Below are positions 51,187 through 63,281 of a stretch of DNA of 64,000 nt, piece after piece. The stretch is from Steinernema hermaphroditum. Its lineage: Eukaryota; Nematoda; Chromadorea; Rhabditida; Steinernematidae. Made by a program: the position numbers and the translations under genes. The stretch covers positions 5,890,001 through 5,954,000 of the forward strand of contig CM059625.1 of the NCBI GenBank assembly GCA_030435675.1, given 5' to 3'. The notes under the pieces were generated by a model. That model ran no database searches and was not told the origin of the DNA. It worked only from the letters and a program-made list of their open reading frames with translations. The number at the start of each line of letters is the position of its first letter. Position 1 is the first letter of the stretch.

Positions 51187-54100
51187 CGAGACTTTACAAT
51201 TCGATAAATCTGCAATGTAAAAGTGAAGTTAAGACGGCGATACATTGGAGGACGCCATCAATGGTAACGCGAAGCCAAAGAACATAAAGGAAATTTGTAT
51301 CAAAGTTGGATAACGATGAACAATCTGCGTAAAACGCGTGGAAAACAACACAATAAAAAAGGATTACGCCATTTATCATTAGGCTTTATGCGATTGCGAG
51401 AGGAAGACGTCGACGTTTCCTAAGATCCAGGACCAGACGACGACCGGCCAAGTGACATCGTTTCGGATGTCGTGTTGTTTTTGCCTTGAAAAATCAGTTG
51501 CGACTCTCGCTGACGGTAATTGACGGCTTCTCCCGTGAACTTCCCCTCGCCAAGGCTGATCCCACCCCCTTAACTATATTTAGGAAACAGGCCTCGCGCC
51601 CAAGATGGCCAGTCTCCTATTGGAAGCGACATTAGGACTTATTTGGCTCCAAAGTTTCATGCCAGGCCGATATCTGCACTTTAAATTAACCGACTGCTCT
51701 ATACATAGCGCCTACCGTCGTTTTTACGACCACGCGATGGGTTATTACGAGGAGTATGACAGAAAAGCATCATCATCAAAGAGATGCTGTCGTAGTCGTA
51801 CACAACCTTAGGCCAACGGCGAATTCGGCGACGATAAGATCAGGAAATGCCTTTGACGAATTCGAGAACGGGATTAATCTTTCAGACGAGATGTCTACGA
51901 TCGACTCCTTGAATGATCAAAAAATGAAAAAGGCACACTTCTTAGCTCGGAATCGTATTAACAATTAATGCGTAATTGCCTAAGGGGGAAGGAGTAGGGG
52001 ATCGTCGTGATCTTGAGCAAATACACGTCGGCACCTCGCTGTGTACTTAGTTGGCCCTCTTGTCCGAAACATCCCCGTAAACTTTTAGCAGCCTCTTGGG
52101 GTTGATTAGCGTTATGCGTAAACGTTATTACTGCATACACTTGCGGAGGTTGCCATTTAGACAAAGCGTGCTCATGCACGCAAATCCCATTCTGTTCTTT
52201 CTCGTTCCAAGTGATATGTTGTACCCCGCGGAGGTTCACCCGAATTATAAACTCGAGATCCATGAAGACGATAAGCTTAATGTTCCGAAGCGTTTTGTGC
52301 GAAGAGGCCAAAGAACTTGGCAAGCTGTCCACGCAAAACGAATCGGTGCTTCGAGAGACCAAATGGCGTCATCCCAGAAGAACGAGATGCGCTTCGGCGA
52401 CGTGCAACCAACTTTGCGTGATAGCAGACATATCATGCGCGTGGCATTCAAAAAAAAAGTAGATCCGCATTCGCATTCGTGACGTTTACCGCGGTAATCA
52501 TCGTTATAAGGAATTCTGGGAATAAAATTTGACAATAACATGGTAATAACAACAACATATTGTAGTTTTAGTCATTTCTTCGCCTTTTATATCGGAAGCC
52601 AGACACTACAAACGGAACGGAAACCGCCAAACACCACCAAAGTGCACAGCGCCACCGTAGTCTTTCAAGTGGCGGGCCTTCGAAGACGCTATCGCGGGCA
52701 GACTTCGTCTACTACCACGCGCCTGCTTGTATCCTTATCAATTAGCGTGGGGTTTTTCACTTTTAAAAACATGCTCAACGCAAATTCAATTTCCTGTGAG
52801 TGAACTGCATCCACTTGTCCTAAACAACGCCTCGAGGAATACGCACACTAACAAACAAGCACACTGAACTTCAAAGCGCCAAATTGAACGGCGGTAAGGT
52901 ACAGCACGTCGAGGGCGTTATGGAACGGCCCATGATTTAGCACGAACACTTAAGCGGCAGACAAGTCACGCGAGGATAATACAAAGGACGAAAAACGGTT
53001 AGCGTTGAGCCGAAATCTTAGAAAACGCCTGCTGTGGACATTCCAGTCTCGGTGATTTTTAGGAGTCGGCCATTCTCCAAAAGCTTTTAGATATATTGCT
53101 CCAAATGACACGCCCTAGACAAAATTTAAGTGCCGTAATGGGCATTAAAGAAGGCAAAGTGATGAGAGCGTAGTTCGGCTTTGCGAAGGCACCTTTTCAA
53201 AAGAATATAATTGACTTCGCAGTTTCCAACAATTTGTACAACAAAGCGAGCATTGTTACGCTTTAAAAACTTAATTATAGATGACGAGTAGAGTTGTCCT
53301 AGAGCAGTCGTTTGAAGATTAAGCGATAAAGTGAACTGCCGCCGACACATCGCCCACCGAGCACCAAAGGAAACTCATTTACAATCTGGCAGACCTCGTC
53401 CGGCCGCCTTGCTTGGTCTCAAGATCCCTAAAAATGAACGATGAGTTGAATTGTCATTCGGCACGAAGAGTGTTTACCTACACGCGAAAGGCTTCTTTTC
53501 TCATTAGCACTGATTGATGCTGCGGATTTGTGGCGAGATAATTTTTGGCCGCAGAAAGAGAATTGCGACAAAAACAGTCGCCTCCGCCCGCTCACCCCTA
53601 AGGTCATCCAATCAATTACCAGACAAAGCAAATACTGCTAAAGAATTGGTCCGGGGCAAATGACTACGTTCTTTTTTTGACTGGGAGTCAGAGGCTAAGA
53701 AGGCGACTGATCTGGAATTATGCGAAAGGCACGCGCGCGACTCAATGACTTGAATAATGGGAGGGGACAAAAGAGACCGCTCTACTACGTCAAAGCAAGC
53801 GATGTGCGACCACCGTAATCAACGCCCCATCTCCGAAGCACTGGCTGTAGGCATACCGCTACGCACCGTATTATATAGCTTACCCAATGACGGAAATCAC
53901 GGAGCGGCTGGGAAATAACAGCGCCAAGTGAACTCATCACTCATCCACAAAAGCAGCGTAGAAAACAATGGGTTATTTGAGGTCGGCAAGTGTGGAACAA
54001 GGGCCCGGAATATGCAAATTGAAAGGCGCCTGCACCATTCTCAAATCGGATGATCACGCAAGCGTGCAAGCGGCGGTGCCTCCTCCAAATTAGCGAAACA

Positions 54101-57100
54101 ACGTCTTTGTGGCGTTTTTCTCGAAGTGCGACGTAAAGTGAGGAGTCGAAGGCGAGTCAAGAAGTGCACGAGCCATTTGCACTCCTGACGACAGATTCGC
54201 TAAATGACAAGGACCATGCAGAGTGGGCAGAAACTAGCCACTACGGCTCCGAGAAAGCGAAGCGCACGCAGGAGCGCTCAAAAACAGAGGAAACGACCGA
54301 GCCCATGATCAAAAGCAACGCCCATTAAACGGTCTCAGTTCCGGTGGAGAGCCCAGGTGGCCCGTTCAAATTGGGCGGAGGTGTGAATCGCGTCTATTTC
54401 AATTATTCATGCACCGTATCAATCTGAGTCAGCCGCTGCACTGACAGCGCCTTCTTGTCCGAGGATACGCCGAACAATTGGCCTCAGGAAATTGGCTTCG
54501 GATAGAATAGCGTGGGAACGTTGCTCGAGGCTCCATGTTCCCATGGCGAAATGGTGTCTAGCTTTAGATCCCCAAGGCTCCATGTTATAGGTTAAGGAAT
54601 GCTCTGAATCCAGGTGGAACAATTAGAGTGTTTGTGTGCAGTCTAATTATTTTCTCTGAAATATTATTTATCATAAAGTATTCGATGCGGAAAGCCTAAT
54701 TATACGAATGTCAGTAACGCAGGTGTGCATCTTCATGAAATTTTGACGTCGTCAATTTTACGTTATTCGAAAGCACGGACAGCAGCTGCGATTTCGCTCG
54801 AAAAAGCAGCATTCGGAGTTTGGCCCTCTTACGCTGTAAAGGAACTCTCGCCTACCGTAGGCTTTCTGCATCGGGGAGATTATGAATTCGCATGATAATA
54901 GAGGGGATAAAGTACCGAGCTGGAAGGAGAATAATATTTCGACTGCTTGTTTATGCGTCTTTGTTCTCCTTGCACACGCTCTACATTTATAAGTAATTGG
55001 CAACCTTCAAGCGGTCGGCCAACAATAGCAATCGTTCAACCGAGCAAAGCAGACTCCCCCAAGGCCAATGAAGCGGATAGATTGCCTCAGTCCGAATGGG
55101 TTCCGTCTTTAAGCTAAAACAGCCGAAAAGACTGTAGCCCGGGCTCGATAAGCTCATCGCGAGAATCGGCGAAAGTGCCCCGAATCCCACTGGAGGGAGG
55201 AGCCGGCCGGCCGGCTGGCAAAGAGCAGTGATCATATCTCAATTATGACTTATGATCAAAAATTTGGGCCTAAATCCCCACGGGAATCCACGGAGATCAC
55301 TCTTCGCGCCGGGATGAGGACCTTCCAATTCGGCCCCTCGACGCCACTAATCTTCAAGGCAAATCAGTTCAAGTGTTGCGATAACAAAAACATGTTCCGT
55401 CTGGGAATTGAACGGAAAAAACGTAAAAGTTCCGCACAAGTTTATCAGATACAGATGTCAAATGGGCGCGAAGTGAAACGGCGCCTGACCGGCATCATAA
55501 ATTTCTAAGTGACAGATTTGGCGCATTGTCAAAAGGCGTGTGTCGATTAAAGCCAACTTTGTGCAAGCTGAATCGGCGCAATTCTAAATAACAAATGGAT
55601 TCGTCGAAACGGTCGCCCAACCATACCAAAATGAGGACATAAGGTGGCCTAGCGGAGCTGAAAATAGGAGAGCCACAGACCACAACCTCCGTGTTTGTTA
55701 TTTTACGGTTAAGAAGTTGAGCTTTGAGCAAAATTAGCGGTTCAAGCAAAAAGGGCTTAGTTCGTGTAGATGACGCGCTTACCCACGGAGAAACGCGGAG
55801 CCGGTCGCCATAGCAAACGAAACGTCTTAATAATTCAAGTACTACGGCGCACTTTAGCCGCCCTAAAGCGCACTTATGAATGGGCAAACGAAAGTAATCC
55901 AGCTAATTTAGGCAATTTTTCGGCAGACACCGCGGATCGGAGACGCTCGCAGACAATCGGAACGAGCGACCGAAGCACGAACACATTTACCATTCAGGCT
56001 CCATGTCGGACGGCGTCGAGTGGCGCCGTCACATCTGTTTCTAAAGTGGCACTTTGAAAAATCTCTGGCAACTTTCTCGACTCAAAATAAACAAACACTA
56101 TTTTTCGCCTTCTCTCTCCATACGTTTTGCCGTGTAATCTTGAAAGCAAGTGACCAAATCAAACGGGGGAGATGCACGTTTTCTAATTGAAATCAACGCT
56201 GAAATCGGGGGAAGATAGCCAAGACGACTCCCCCTCAGCGTTCGACTAACATCCCCCGCTTCGTTCACAATTATAAATTTTTCAGCACATTCCATGGCGC
56301 TCATCACTGGATGCACGCCCAAAAATCGACGCGCGACAAATCTCGGTTTACGGTGGAATCAGGATAGCGAAGCGCGTTCCGAGGTAATTACCTTTCCACG
56401 CGCTACCAGTTGCGCGGCGAAACAAGTGAGTGGGTGCTCCGTAGGCGCACGTAAAGTCTACGGTCAACGCGAACGGTAAGGGTCGTTAGAAAGCACATAA
56501 ACGGAAATTGGTTCTCGGATATCGGCATTTAAGATTAGGGGCAATAAGGAAAACAAGTGTGAGTATGCACTAGTGCAGAGCAGAGAAAAGGGGGGGGGGG
56601 GACAAAGCGAATTTGCTGTCGTGAAATAATAATGAATTGGTGTCGCAGAAATGAATACCGAAAACAGAAATTATGACGGAGAAGAAGACAATTTCCGGCT
56701 TCTGCCAACCTCTTTCACAGTCCACTTCATCAAGAAAACAAAAAGTTATGAGCGGAACCCCAATTAACGGCTAAGATGGCCGACGATGAAACGCCTATAA
56801 ATGTGTAAGTTGGACTCAAAATAGAAGACATCATCGAAGTCAACAAGGAAGCGACGAATGATAAATGTATGCATTTTTATGCGATCGTCCTGAACTCATT
56901 AAGTGGCGAATAATGGAGTCGAACGGCCCACGAGATTGTGAGTGGAAGTGCACGATGATGCCAGAAAGGAGAAGCGCACCACCAATCGGATTTATCCTCC
57001 CAATTCATTCCATTTCACTGCCTCTAGGTGCTCAGCAAGAAAGAGGCAAACCGCGCGAAAACCAGCAATTGCGCCGAAGAAGTGACCCGACGAACGACTA

Positions 57101-59305
57101 AGCAACTCCGGTGCAAAGCTGACGCTGTCCATTAGTGTCTATTAGTGCTGTGGAGTCCTTGGTCCGCACGTCACTAATTGTTACCATGCATTCGCTTTCC
57201 TGGTGAACGGATTAGCGTGACAAGGAAGAAGGAAATCCGTTATCTCAACGTTCGGCCACCACTTTTCCACTAAAATTAGTCGTTGGTGCTCGAAACATTC
57301 GTGGCAAGGTAGAGCACTAGGCAGTCCCGATAGCTGCGCATTAGAGATGCGACCGAATCGAATATTCATGAAACGTTAACCATGTTATTGTCGTTCGAAA
57401 GAACTCTGTAACGTTGCTACAGAGCTCAGAAATTTTGTTTTCCAGTGCCGAAAAAAAGAAGTTGTCTGAACACGGCGATTGGTTGCGAAGCCAGGAAATC
57501 CTTCCATGGACATTATTCCATTTGAAAAACTCTTATGCGAACTTTTTGCAAAAGCTCGGTTGTCATGTTAATTATAGAAGCATCCACTGCATGTGAAAAT
57601 TGCGCTTGTGGATATGGCAATTAATCAGGCACAAGGCGTAACTAATCAGGTTCACATGGAATTCTGGCCTGCAAGCGGTTATATTTTAAACGAAATATCA
57701 CGTAGGAGGTACGCAATTACCGATAGGTGGCTTAAAAATAAACGCTACGCTTTGCACGCGTAGAGTACGCGATAAAAACCGCTAAGAAGGATGCGAAGAA
57801 CCGCTAATCGGTTCTGGATGTTGTGGCTTATCGTAGTCGGCGACCGCGTGGAGTATCAAATGAAGGACACGAGGTTCGCCGAAGAAAAGGGGAGACTACA
57901 GAATGAAAGTTCGCGTTAGTCTGCATAATTGGCCGAATTTAGCCTCGGCGTTCAATCCGTAGAGCCCGACGCCGAAGGAGAGACGCACTTGATGACGTCG
58001 CTGCTTGTAATTGCTCTGAAAAGGATCGCCTCCGACTCCTTTTTGTTTATCGCTGATTTACCTCCACTATCGATTCGACCAAAACCTCTTTCAGTTCATA
58101 CCGGAGTCGATAAGCATAACGATGAATGGAGATTCTGGTCAATCTTCTGCGCTAAGTTCTTCTTACAGAAGATTTCAAAAAAGAACCTTTCATTAAATGT
58201 GGAAAGAGAATAATAAGGCTCATGAGAATCTCCTATGTTTGTGGATAGAAGGCTGTGGATCTGTCGTGATGAGGCAAATTTCAAGTGCTTTTTTGCCTCA
58301 AGCGAGGAAGTTATTGTGGAAAACATGTTGATTCACTGATGTTCCGTCTCCCTGAAAAGGAACTTTTCATGGAGAATGCGGCAGTAATTTGTCATGATAT
58401 CGCAGAAAAATGTCAAATTATGGTACTTTTCATCATGTGTTATAAGCTTGCAAGAGGACGATTGACGAAATAGAACACACGCCTTCAGCTTTTAAGGAAC
58501 CATTATGATAAAAAGTTATCGTCCGATATTCATAAATATGTTTTTGTCTTCAACTCTAAAGTATAACGTAATTTGGATATTGTGCGATTGAACAATATCA
58601 AACATTTATCCAAAGGAACATTTTTACCCAAATAACTTAATATTTCCCTGAAGCAATTATGATGCAATTGCTTTTAAAGGCTTTTAAACGTGTGCTTTCC
58701 GAGAAACAATCGGCAGATTTTGCTAAACGATTGGTAAACGTAGCCCGACTAAAGTATCTACCGTATCAATAATTTAGATTATGGCCTTACTCCGGACTAA
58801 CTCGTATAGAAAACAAGAAAATGTAGGGCGAAAAGTAGCAAAAATGTTTTATCCCTCAATTCTTGTAGTATTTTTGAGGGATTTTCCCGAATTCAAATGC
58901 GTAACGCGTTGCAGTAGACAGAGAACAGATAGAAGAGATAGTATGCTTCCCCGGAGCCTTAACATTTTTGACTCCGGGGGGCATTTATCTGGATTGTCCG
59001 ACTCGCTTTTATTGAACCCCTACAAAAACGGCTGTTCCGTTGCATCGGTGTGAAGGGAAATCAGACGAACAGAGAAATCCTCACACGGCTTACTCGACAA
59101 ACGCCAATGTTTTGTTCTCGCAGCGAAAAGTTCCAGTCTGTCTCGGTTCTTCTGCCTGGAATCAGAGAATTACTGAAGATATTGCGCTCGTTTAGTTGTC
59201 GAACCGTTGTCGGTGTGATCTTTTTGTCAACGCTTTGATTTCAAAATAAACTGTTCGTTTCAGGTCGATTTTGTATTCTGACTGTTGTTATCCAGAAATC
59301 GTGCA
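51187..59305. other. 8.1 kb gene desert
   Basis: No conserved exon recognised on either strand. Open frames such as 51605..51811, 52096..52482 and 55495..55887 have no motif, signal peptide or coherent splicing. A 12-nt G run lies at 56590..56601. From ~52.8 to 57.5 kb the sequence is less AT-rich than the 21-29 kb gene-poor stretch, so it may be long-range regulatory DNA or an unrecognised non-coding gene. The last ~520 bp belong to a segment duplicated at 63.3 kb. Confidence 0.4.
56590..56601 (+). repeat. 12-nt G homopolymer tract
   Basis: Uninterrupted run of 12 G. In C. elegans such G-tracts are unstable without the DOG-1/FANCJ helicase; here it is only a simple repeat and a likely site of sequencing-length error. 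Confidence 0.9.
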
Positions 59306-59509
59306 ATGTCTTCTGAAGATGGCGCTAGCTCATCGGCCGCAGCCGCTTTGAGTTCTTCCCGTCGTGCTATCAAGGAAGGTGAATGGGCGTGCGTTGATTC
59401 CAAATGTGCATATATCAACAGAGAAACACACATCATGCAGAAGTTGTGGAAAGGGTTTGTCCGTCATTTGGTGTGCTCTTCATTCTTTCTCTTTTTTTAG
59501 AAAAGCCAC
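58783..59509 (+). repeat. direct segmental duplication, copy 1
   Basis: Nearly identical to 63282..64000 (~97% by eye): promoter region, 5' UTR, first exon and first intron of the ZRANB2-like gene, with small indels. The copy begins at GGCCTTACT in both places. The offset is about 4.49 kb, and the homology runs off the window end, so the true unit may be longer. Confidence 0.92.
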
Positions 59510-60520
59510 GTGTGAAGCTTTGTATAGGACAAGAAATTGGTAAGGATGTTGCTGAAAAGTCGAACGGGTTATTTTCACCGCAAGATTGGGTCTGCACTAA
59601 GTACGCAGATCAGCTGTTTATATTTATAATTTCGCTTTCTGTTTTCAGGTGCAATAATGTGAATTGGGCGCGTAGAAACGTATGCAAAGCAAAGAAATTT
59701 GGCGGCACTGAAGCTCGAACAGGCTATGGCGGTGGTTACATGGATCGTCAGGACGTTGAGTATCTATATATCCCGAAAAACAGATGATGAGTTTGATGAA
59801 TTTGGCCGTAAGAAGAAGGGCATCAAGAGATCGAGTGGCGTCATGAAATCCGAATACAGTGATGGTGAAGAAGAGTTTGACCGCAAGGCTCGCAAATATG
59901 AGGAAGAAGAAGAAGAAGAGGATGAAAGCGGTGACGATGATCTGGGAAAATATGATTTTGGATCGGACGATGAGTTCGAATCGCTTAAAAACAGCTTGGC
60001 AAAGAAGGTTGCTGAAGCGAATAATGCTTCACGCGCGTCAAGTCCGTAAGTTCGGCTTGGTGATATGTCGTTTCTAATTTAGTGATTATGTTTCAGCTGT
60101 TCCTGCTCCTGTAGTGAAGGTGAAGATCAGATTTGCTCGTGCGATGAATCGGATACCGAGCGGACGTCTCGGGATCAACGCCCTAGCAGCTCTGAAAGCC
60201 GCTCTGACCGTCGTCGGCATCACAATCAGGAACGTCGTAGATATCGCAACGATTATGACCGTCACTATCGAGGTCGACGTGATTCTGATAAACTTTGTAC
60301 AGCATTTTTGTCTATTTTTTGCTACTTCTCGGAAACTGTCACGTTTTCCGGTAGAACCGACGCACTTGTCCGCGTGAATACCTTTCTAAAGTTCGTAGAA
60401 ATGAATATAGCCAGCGATATTGGCGAAGCACCAACTGTTTATATGGTCGAGCTGGATTGTGTCTTGGTTACCGTTCTGGGGGATCGGGGTTCGACACTCA
60501 TCCCAGCCAACATTTTTTGA
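59306..60520 (+). pseudogene. zranb2: ZRANB2-like splicing factor gene copy with disabling lesions
   Basis: ZRANB2 (ZNF265) is a nuclear RanBP2-type zinc-finger protein that binds 5' splice-site-like GGU RNA. Exons by homology: 59306..59454, 59501..59600, 59649..60045, 60097..60520. Recognisable parts: EWACVDSKCAYINRET (zinc finger 1), then KPRVK, GKDVAEKSNGLFSPQDWVCTK joined to CNNVNWARRNVC (finger 2), ARTGYGGGYMDRQDVEY, DDEFDEFGRKKK, an acidic run (KYEEEEEEEDESGDD) and an Arg/Ser/His tail (SRSDRRRHHNQERRRY). Lesions: (1) a 2-nt deletion near 59428..59431 relative to the downstream copy, destroying the last two Cys of finger 1 and shifting frame into an early stop; (2) finger 2 lacks its fourth Cys (VCKAKK, where the family has CxxC); (3) about 4 extra nt near 59763..59770, shifting frame before RKTDDEFDEF. 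Likely a pseudogene; base-calling error could explain single lesions but hardly all three. Confidence 0.78.
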
Positions 60521-61543
60521 TTCATTCCATTTCACGTCCTGAGATGATTAGCAAAACAAATAGGAACGCGAAAGAATGAAAAACAGCTTCACCACAAAGG
60601 TGAAATTTGAGTTGCCAGTTTCGATTTCTCCAAAGGGCTTCTTAAGCTATATTTGAAGCAAGGCAAGAACCAGTGATGGTGAACACCAGGAAACATAATA
60701 ATGTACAGTTTCGTTGAAAAGAAAGCAAATCGAAAAACAGAAGATTCTCTGTGGGGGTCGAACCCGACACCGTTGACTGCTGGCTTAGAGCACTACCGCT
60801 GGACCACGCAGATACGTAGAAAAGGGGAAATTTCAATGTACTAGTCGCGACTGCCGTTATTTTTCATATTTCGGGGGACTGCTTACGGTAGCTAGTCTGC
60901 ATATGGGCAGCGCATTTTGTGTGCGCTCGTCTTCCTAAGATCTCCTCTATCCGTCGCACCACATTTCATTTCAATCTGCAACTATCACTTGGGGATGTTC
61001 CCTTGTGAGTCCCTTTTATGTATGACAATACAGAAGCAGAAGAGAGCTTGACTCGTCGACCAAAATAAGTTTTTGTGTCTGCCTTAACTATGCTGACAAA
61101 ATGGACAAGAAAGCAACAATTCTGTCTCTCGAGAAATTGAATTTCCTCTTCGCATTGTATATCGATGAAGATGCTTTATAGGCGCGCCAATGCCTTCGGA
61201 TACTTTTCAATGCAACTTATCAAAAATAGTACACGTAGCATTCAAACAAAATGTTCTTCTGTCCTAGATTCACGAAAATGTGAATTCGCCGGTCTAAAGG
61301 TCACTTGGACCTAGACGATCTCCACTCATGGGGCGCATCTTGAACCACTTGATCGCGCGATCTTTTAACAGAATTACGCGCGAGGCGAAATTGTATGTCG
61401 GACACGCCTTACGATGCGTCTGTGTTCACGTTTAGCGAATTTGGACACAGCGCCTATGTCAAACTACACAGAATCTTTGAGCTGAGTACAGAAATAAGCG
61501 TCTACAATGAAGATTGAAACTAGTTCGCAAAATCCCGTGGAAC
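60521..61543. other. intergenic, with a tRNA-like element
   Basis: Between the ZRANB2-like copy and the Tyr/Gly-rich peptide gene. Apart from the tRNA-like segment at 60748..60812 nothing is recognised; the last ~400 bp presumably act as promoter for the peptide gene. Confidence 0.4.
60748..60812 (-). ncRNA. tRNA-like pol III element (tRNA pseudogene or SINE head)
   Basis: Read on the minus strand, TGGTCCAGCGGTAGTGC fits a pol III A box / D-arm and GGGTTCGACCCC fits a B box / T-loop. The ends TCTGCG and CACAGA pair partly like an acceptor stem. Total length (~65 nt) is short for a tRNA, and no convincing 5-bp anticodon stem can be drawn, so it is not called as a working tRNA. A tRNA-derived SINE or a decayed tRNA fits better. 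Confidence 0.45.
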
Positions 61544-61551
61544 TATAAAAG
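61544..61551 (+). promoter_or_regulatory. TATA box of the Tyr/Gly-rich peptide gene
   Basis: TATAAAAG followed by a GC-rich step. A start of transcription ~30 nt downstream would fall near 61575, on top of the first ATG (61576); this favours the second in-frame ATG (61609) as translation start. Confidence 0.6.
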
Positions 61552-61575
61552 GCGAGACCATAGTCTCTCCAGCAG

Positions 61576-61896
61576 ATGACGCTCCAGAACGAAAACTCCG
61601 CTCCCAGCATGTTTTGTCCCCGCCTCCTTCCCCTCCTTTTCCTTCTCTTGGTGTGTGTATCGCCTAGCTTATCTCAGTACTACTACGGTAGTTCATATTA
61701 CCCCTACTACGGTTACAATCAAGGATACGGCTACAGGGGGTATTACCCTTATTATCGTTCACCGTACTTCCCAGGTGGTTATCGAGGGTGAGCCAATCAG
61801 CACAAGGGTATAAAAGTAATTGAGATTTGTAGTGCCGCCATCGGCGCAGTGCGTGGAGCTGTCGTTGGCGGAGTGCTTGGGGCCATTGGCCGGTAA
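61576..61896 (+). CDS. secreted Tyr/Gly-rich small peptide
   Basis: Exons 61576..61787 and 61833..61896; 91 aa from the first ATG, or 80 aa from the in-frame ATG at 61609. The second start directly opens a signal peptide, MFCPRLLPLLFLLLVCVSPS, cleaved before QYYYG. The mature part is two blocks: a Tyr/Gly/Pro-rich stretch (YYPYYGYNQGYGYRGYYPYY) and a small-residue hydrophobic tail (AAIGAVRGAVVGG then VLGAIGR) encoded by exon 2. It contains no Cys after the signal. This resembles nematode YG/GY-rich cuticle or innate-defence peptides (nlp/cnc-like) in style only; no orthologue is recognised. A strong TATA box suggests inducible or high-level expression. Assembly is convincing: phase fits, and a poly(A) signal follows. 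Confidence 0.75.
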
Positions 61897-61962
61897 TCCC
61901 TCTCCAAGAATCAGAAATGTCATTATTTTTATGTGTCCTATTAGTTGTTATGTAATGAGTGC

Positions 61963-61968
61963 AATAAA
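61963..61968 (+). promoter_or_regulatory. polyadenylation signal AATAAA of the Tyr/Gly-rich peptide gene
   Basis: AATAAA 66 nt after the stop codon. Confidence 0.6.
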
Positions 61969-63281
61969 GTCGATCACCTTTCGAATGAGTTGCGAACAAC
62001 ACGCACGTATTTGCTCAGCTAGAAATGGATTTGATTACCACATTTCCGATCAACTCAAATGCATTCGTGGTATCATTCACGGATAGGCCACCTCAATGCA
62101 CGAAGACGTCTACGACATCCGGAAAAAGAAGTACAAACTGCACTCAAACGCTCGTTTTAGGAATCGTGGACATATTAGCAAGAGATGTCTGCCGCCGAAC
62201 CCTAAACAAACAATCACGGAAACTCATAATGAGGGCGATTTCAAAAAATGTCACTTCATTTCGATCTCCTAGTGGTCCTACTTGGGGACTGAACGAAATG
62301 ACTGTTGGTCGAAGCGACGAGATGAACGCCTTAAAATAAGTATTTAGGAAAACAAAAACAAAAATTGCGTGTTTCAAGTCGCTCGAGAACGTTGAAATTC
62401 AGAACTCGAAGGCCGACCGACGGCGCATGAATATGTATGCCGAGTTTAGCGGTCAGCAACTTTTGGATGGATTGTTTTCTGCGAAGAAAAATCACCGGAG
62501 AGTCTGCATAAGATAGTTTATATACAGTAATATGGAATAACACCACAATAGTAGCATAAAAATTCAAGCGAGTGAAAAGGGAGCCTATTTTCAGAAGCAT
62601 GTTTTCAATAAATCTCATAGCAGAGTGAGAATTAAGGTTCAATCTGCGACAAGGTTTCTTTTTTTTTGCAGGTTCAGCAGAAACTTTGCGCGGGTTGCCC
62701 TTGAGAATCGCCCGTCGTTAAATCAGGCCTCCAATTGGCTAGTCTAGAATCATTAAAAATACGAAAATCGGGCCACTTTATGCAGTTCTTCACAGTAACA
62801 GTGACGTCCTTTCAACGATTTCCCATGCGAATGTCGATCTATGCTTTGTTGGTACTTGTTGTAGTATATTTGTGAAAAACACACAGCCAAGAACTGTTCT
62901 GTCCTTTGTTAAATCAGAGCGAAGAGCAGAAATTTGTCAGCATGGCGTGAATATTGGTTTTCAGATATATTGAAGCATATGTGTGAAAAAAAAACGATCC
63001 GCATCTAGTTGTTAGCTAATTACATAGTTGTTTTACACTCCGCAGTGAATAGCATTCGTTGTTCGATGGATCGTCAGGTCTTACCAAGAAATACGTGCCT
63101 TTGGCGTCGTGCCCAGATCGCGTAACTCGACAGATTGGCTGTTTCTGAGGTGGTCCTTCGTTTGACGTGTGTTCCGTGTTAGATTTTTTATTTGCATGAA
63201 GCGATGCTAGTTAAGTCTAGGCACGCTCTGGACCATTTATAGATAAAATATTCCTTAAATCGCCACTCCCTGTTCAGCTCC
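61969..63281. other. intergenic, no recognisable gene
   Basis: AT-rich. Open frames at 62025..62339 (+) and 62331..62642 (-) have no motif. Short poly-T/poly-A runs only. Confidence 0.4.

Noticed and set aside
58781..59053. 90-codon frame conserved between the two duplicate segments
   Set aside because: Conservation is explained by the recent DNA duplication; the second copy's frame starts differently and contains no motif.
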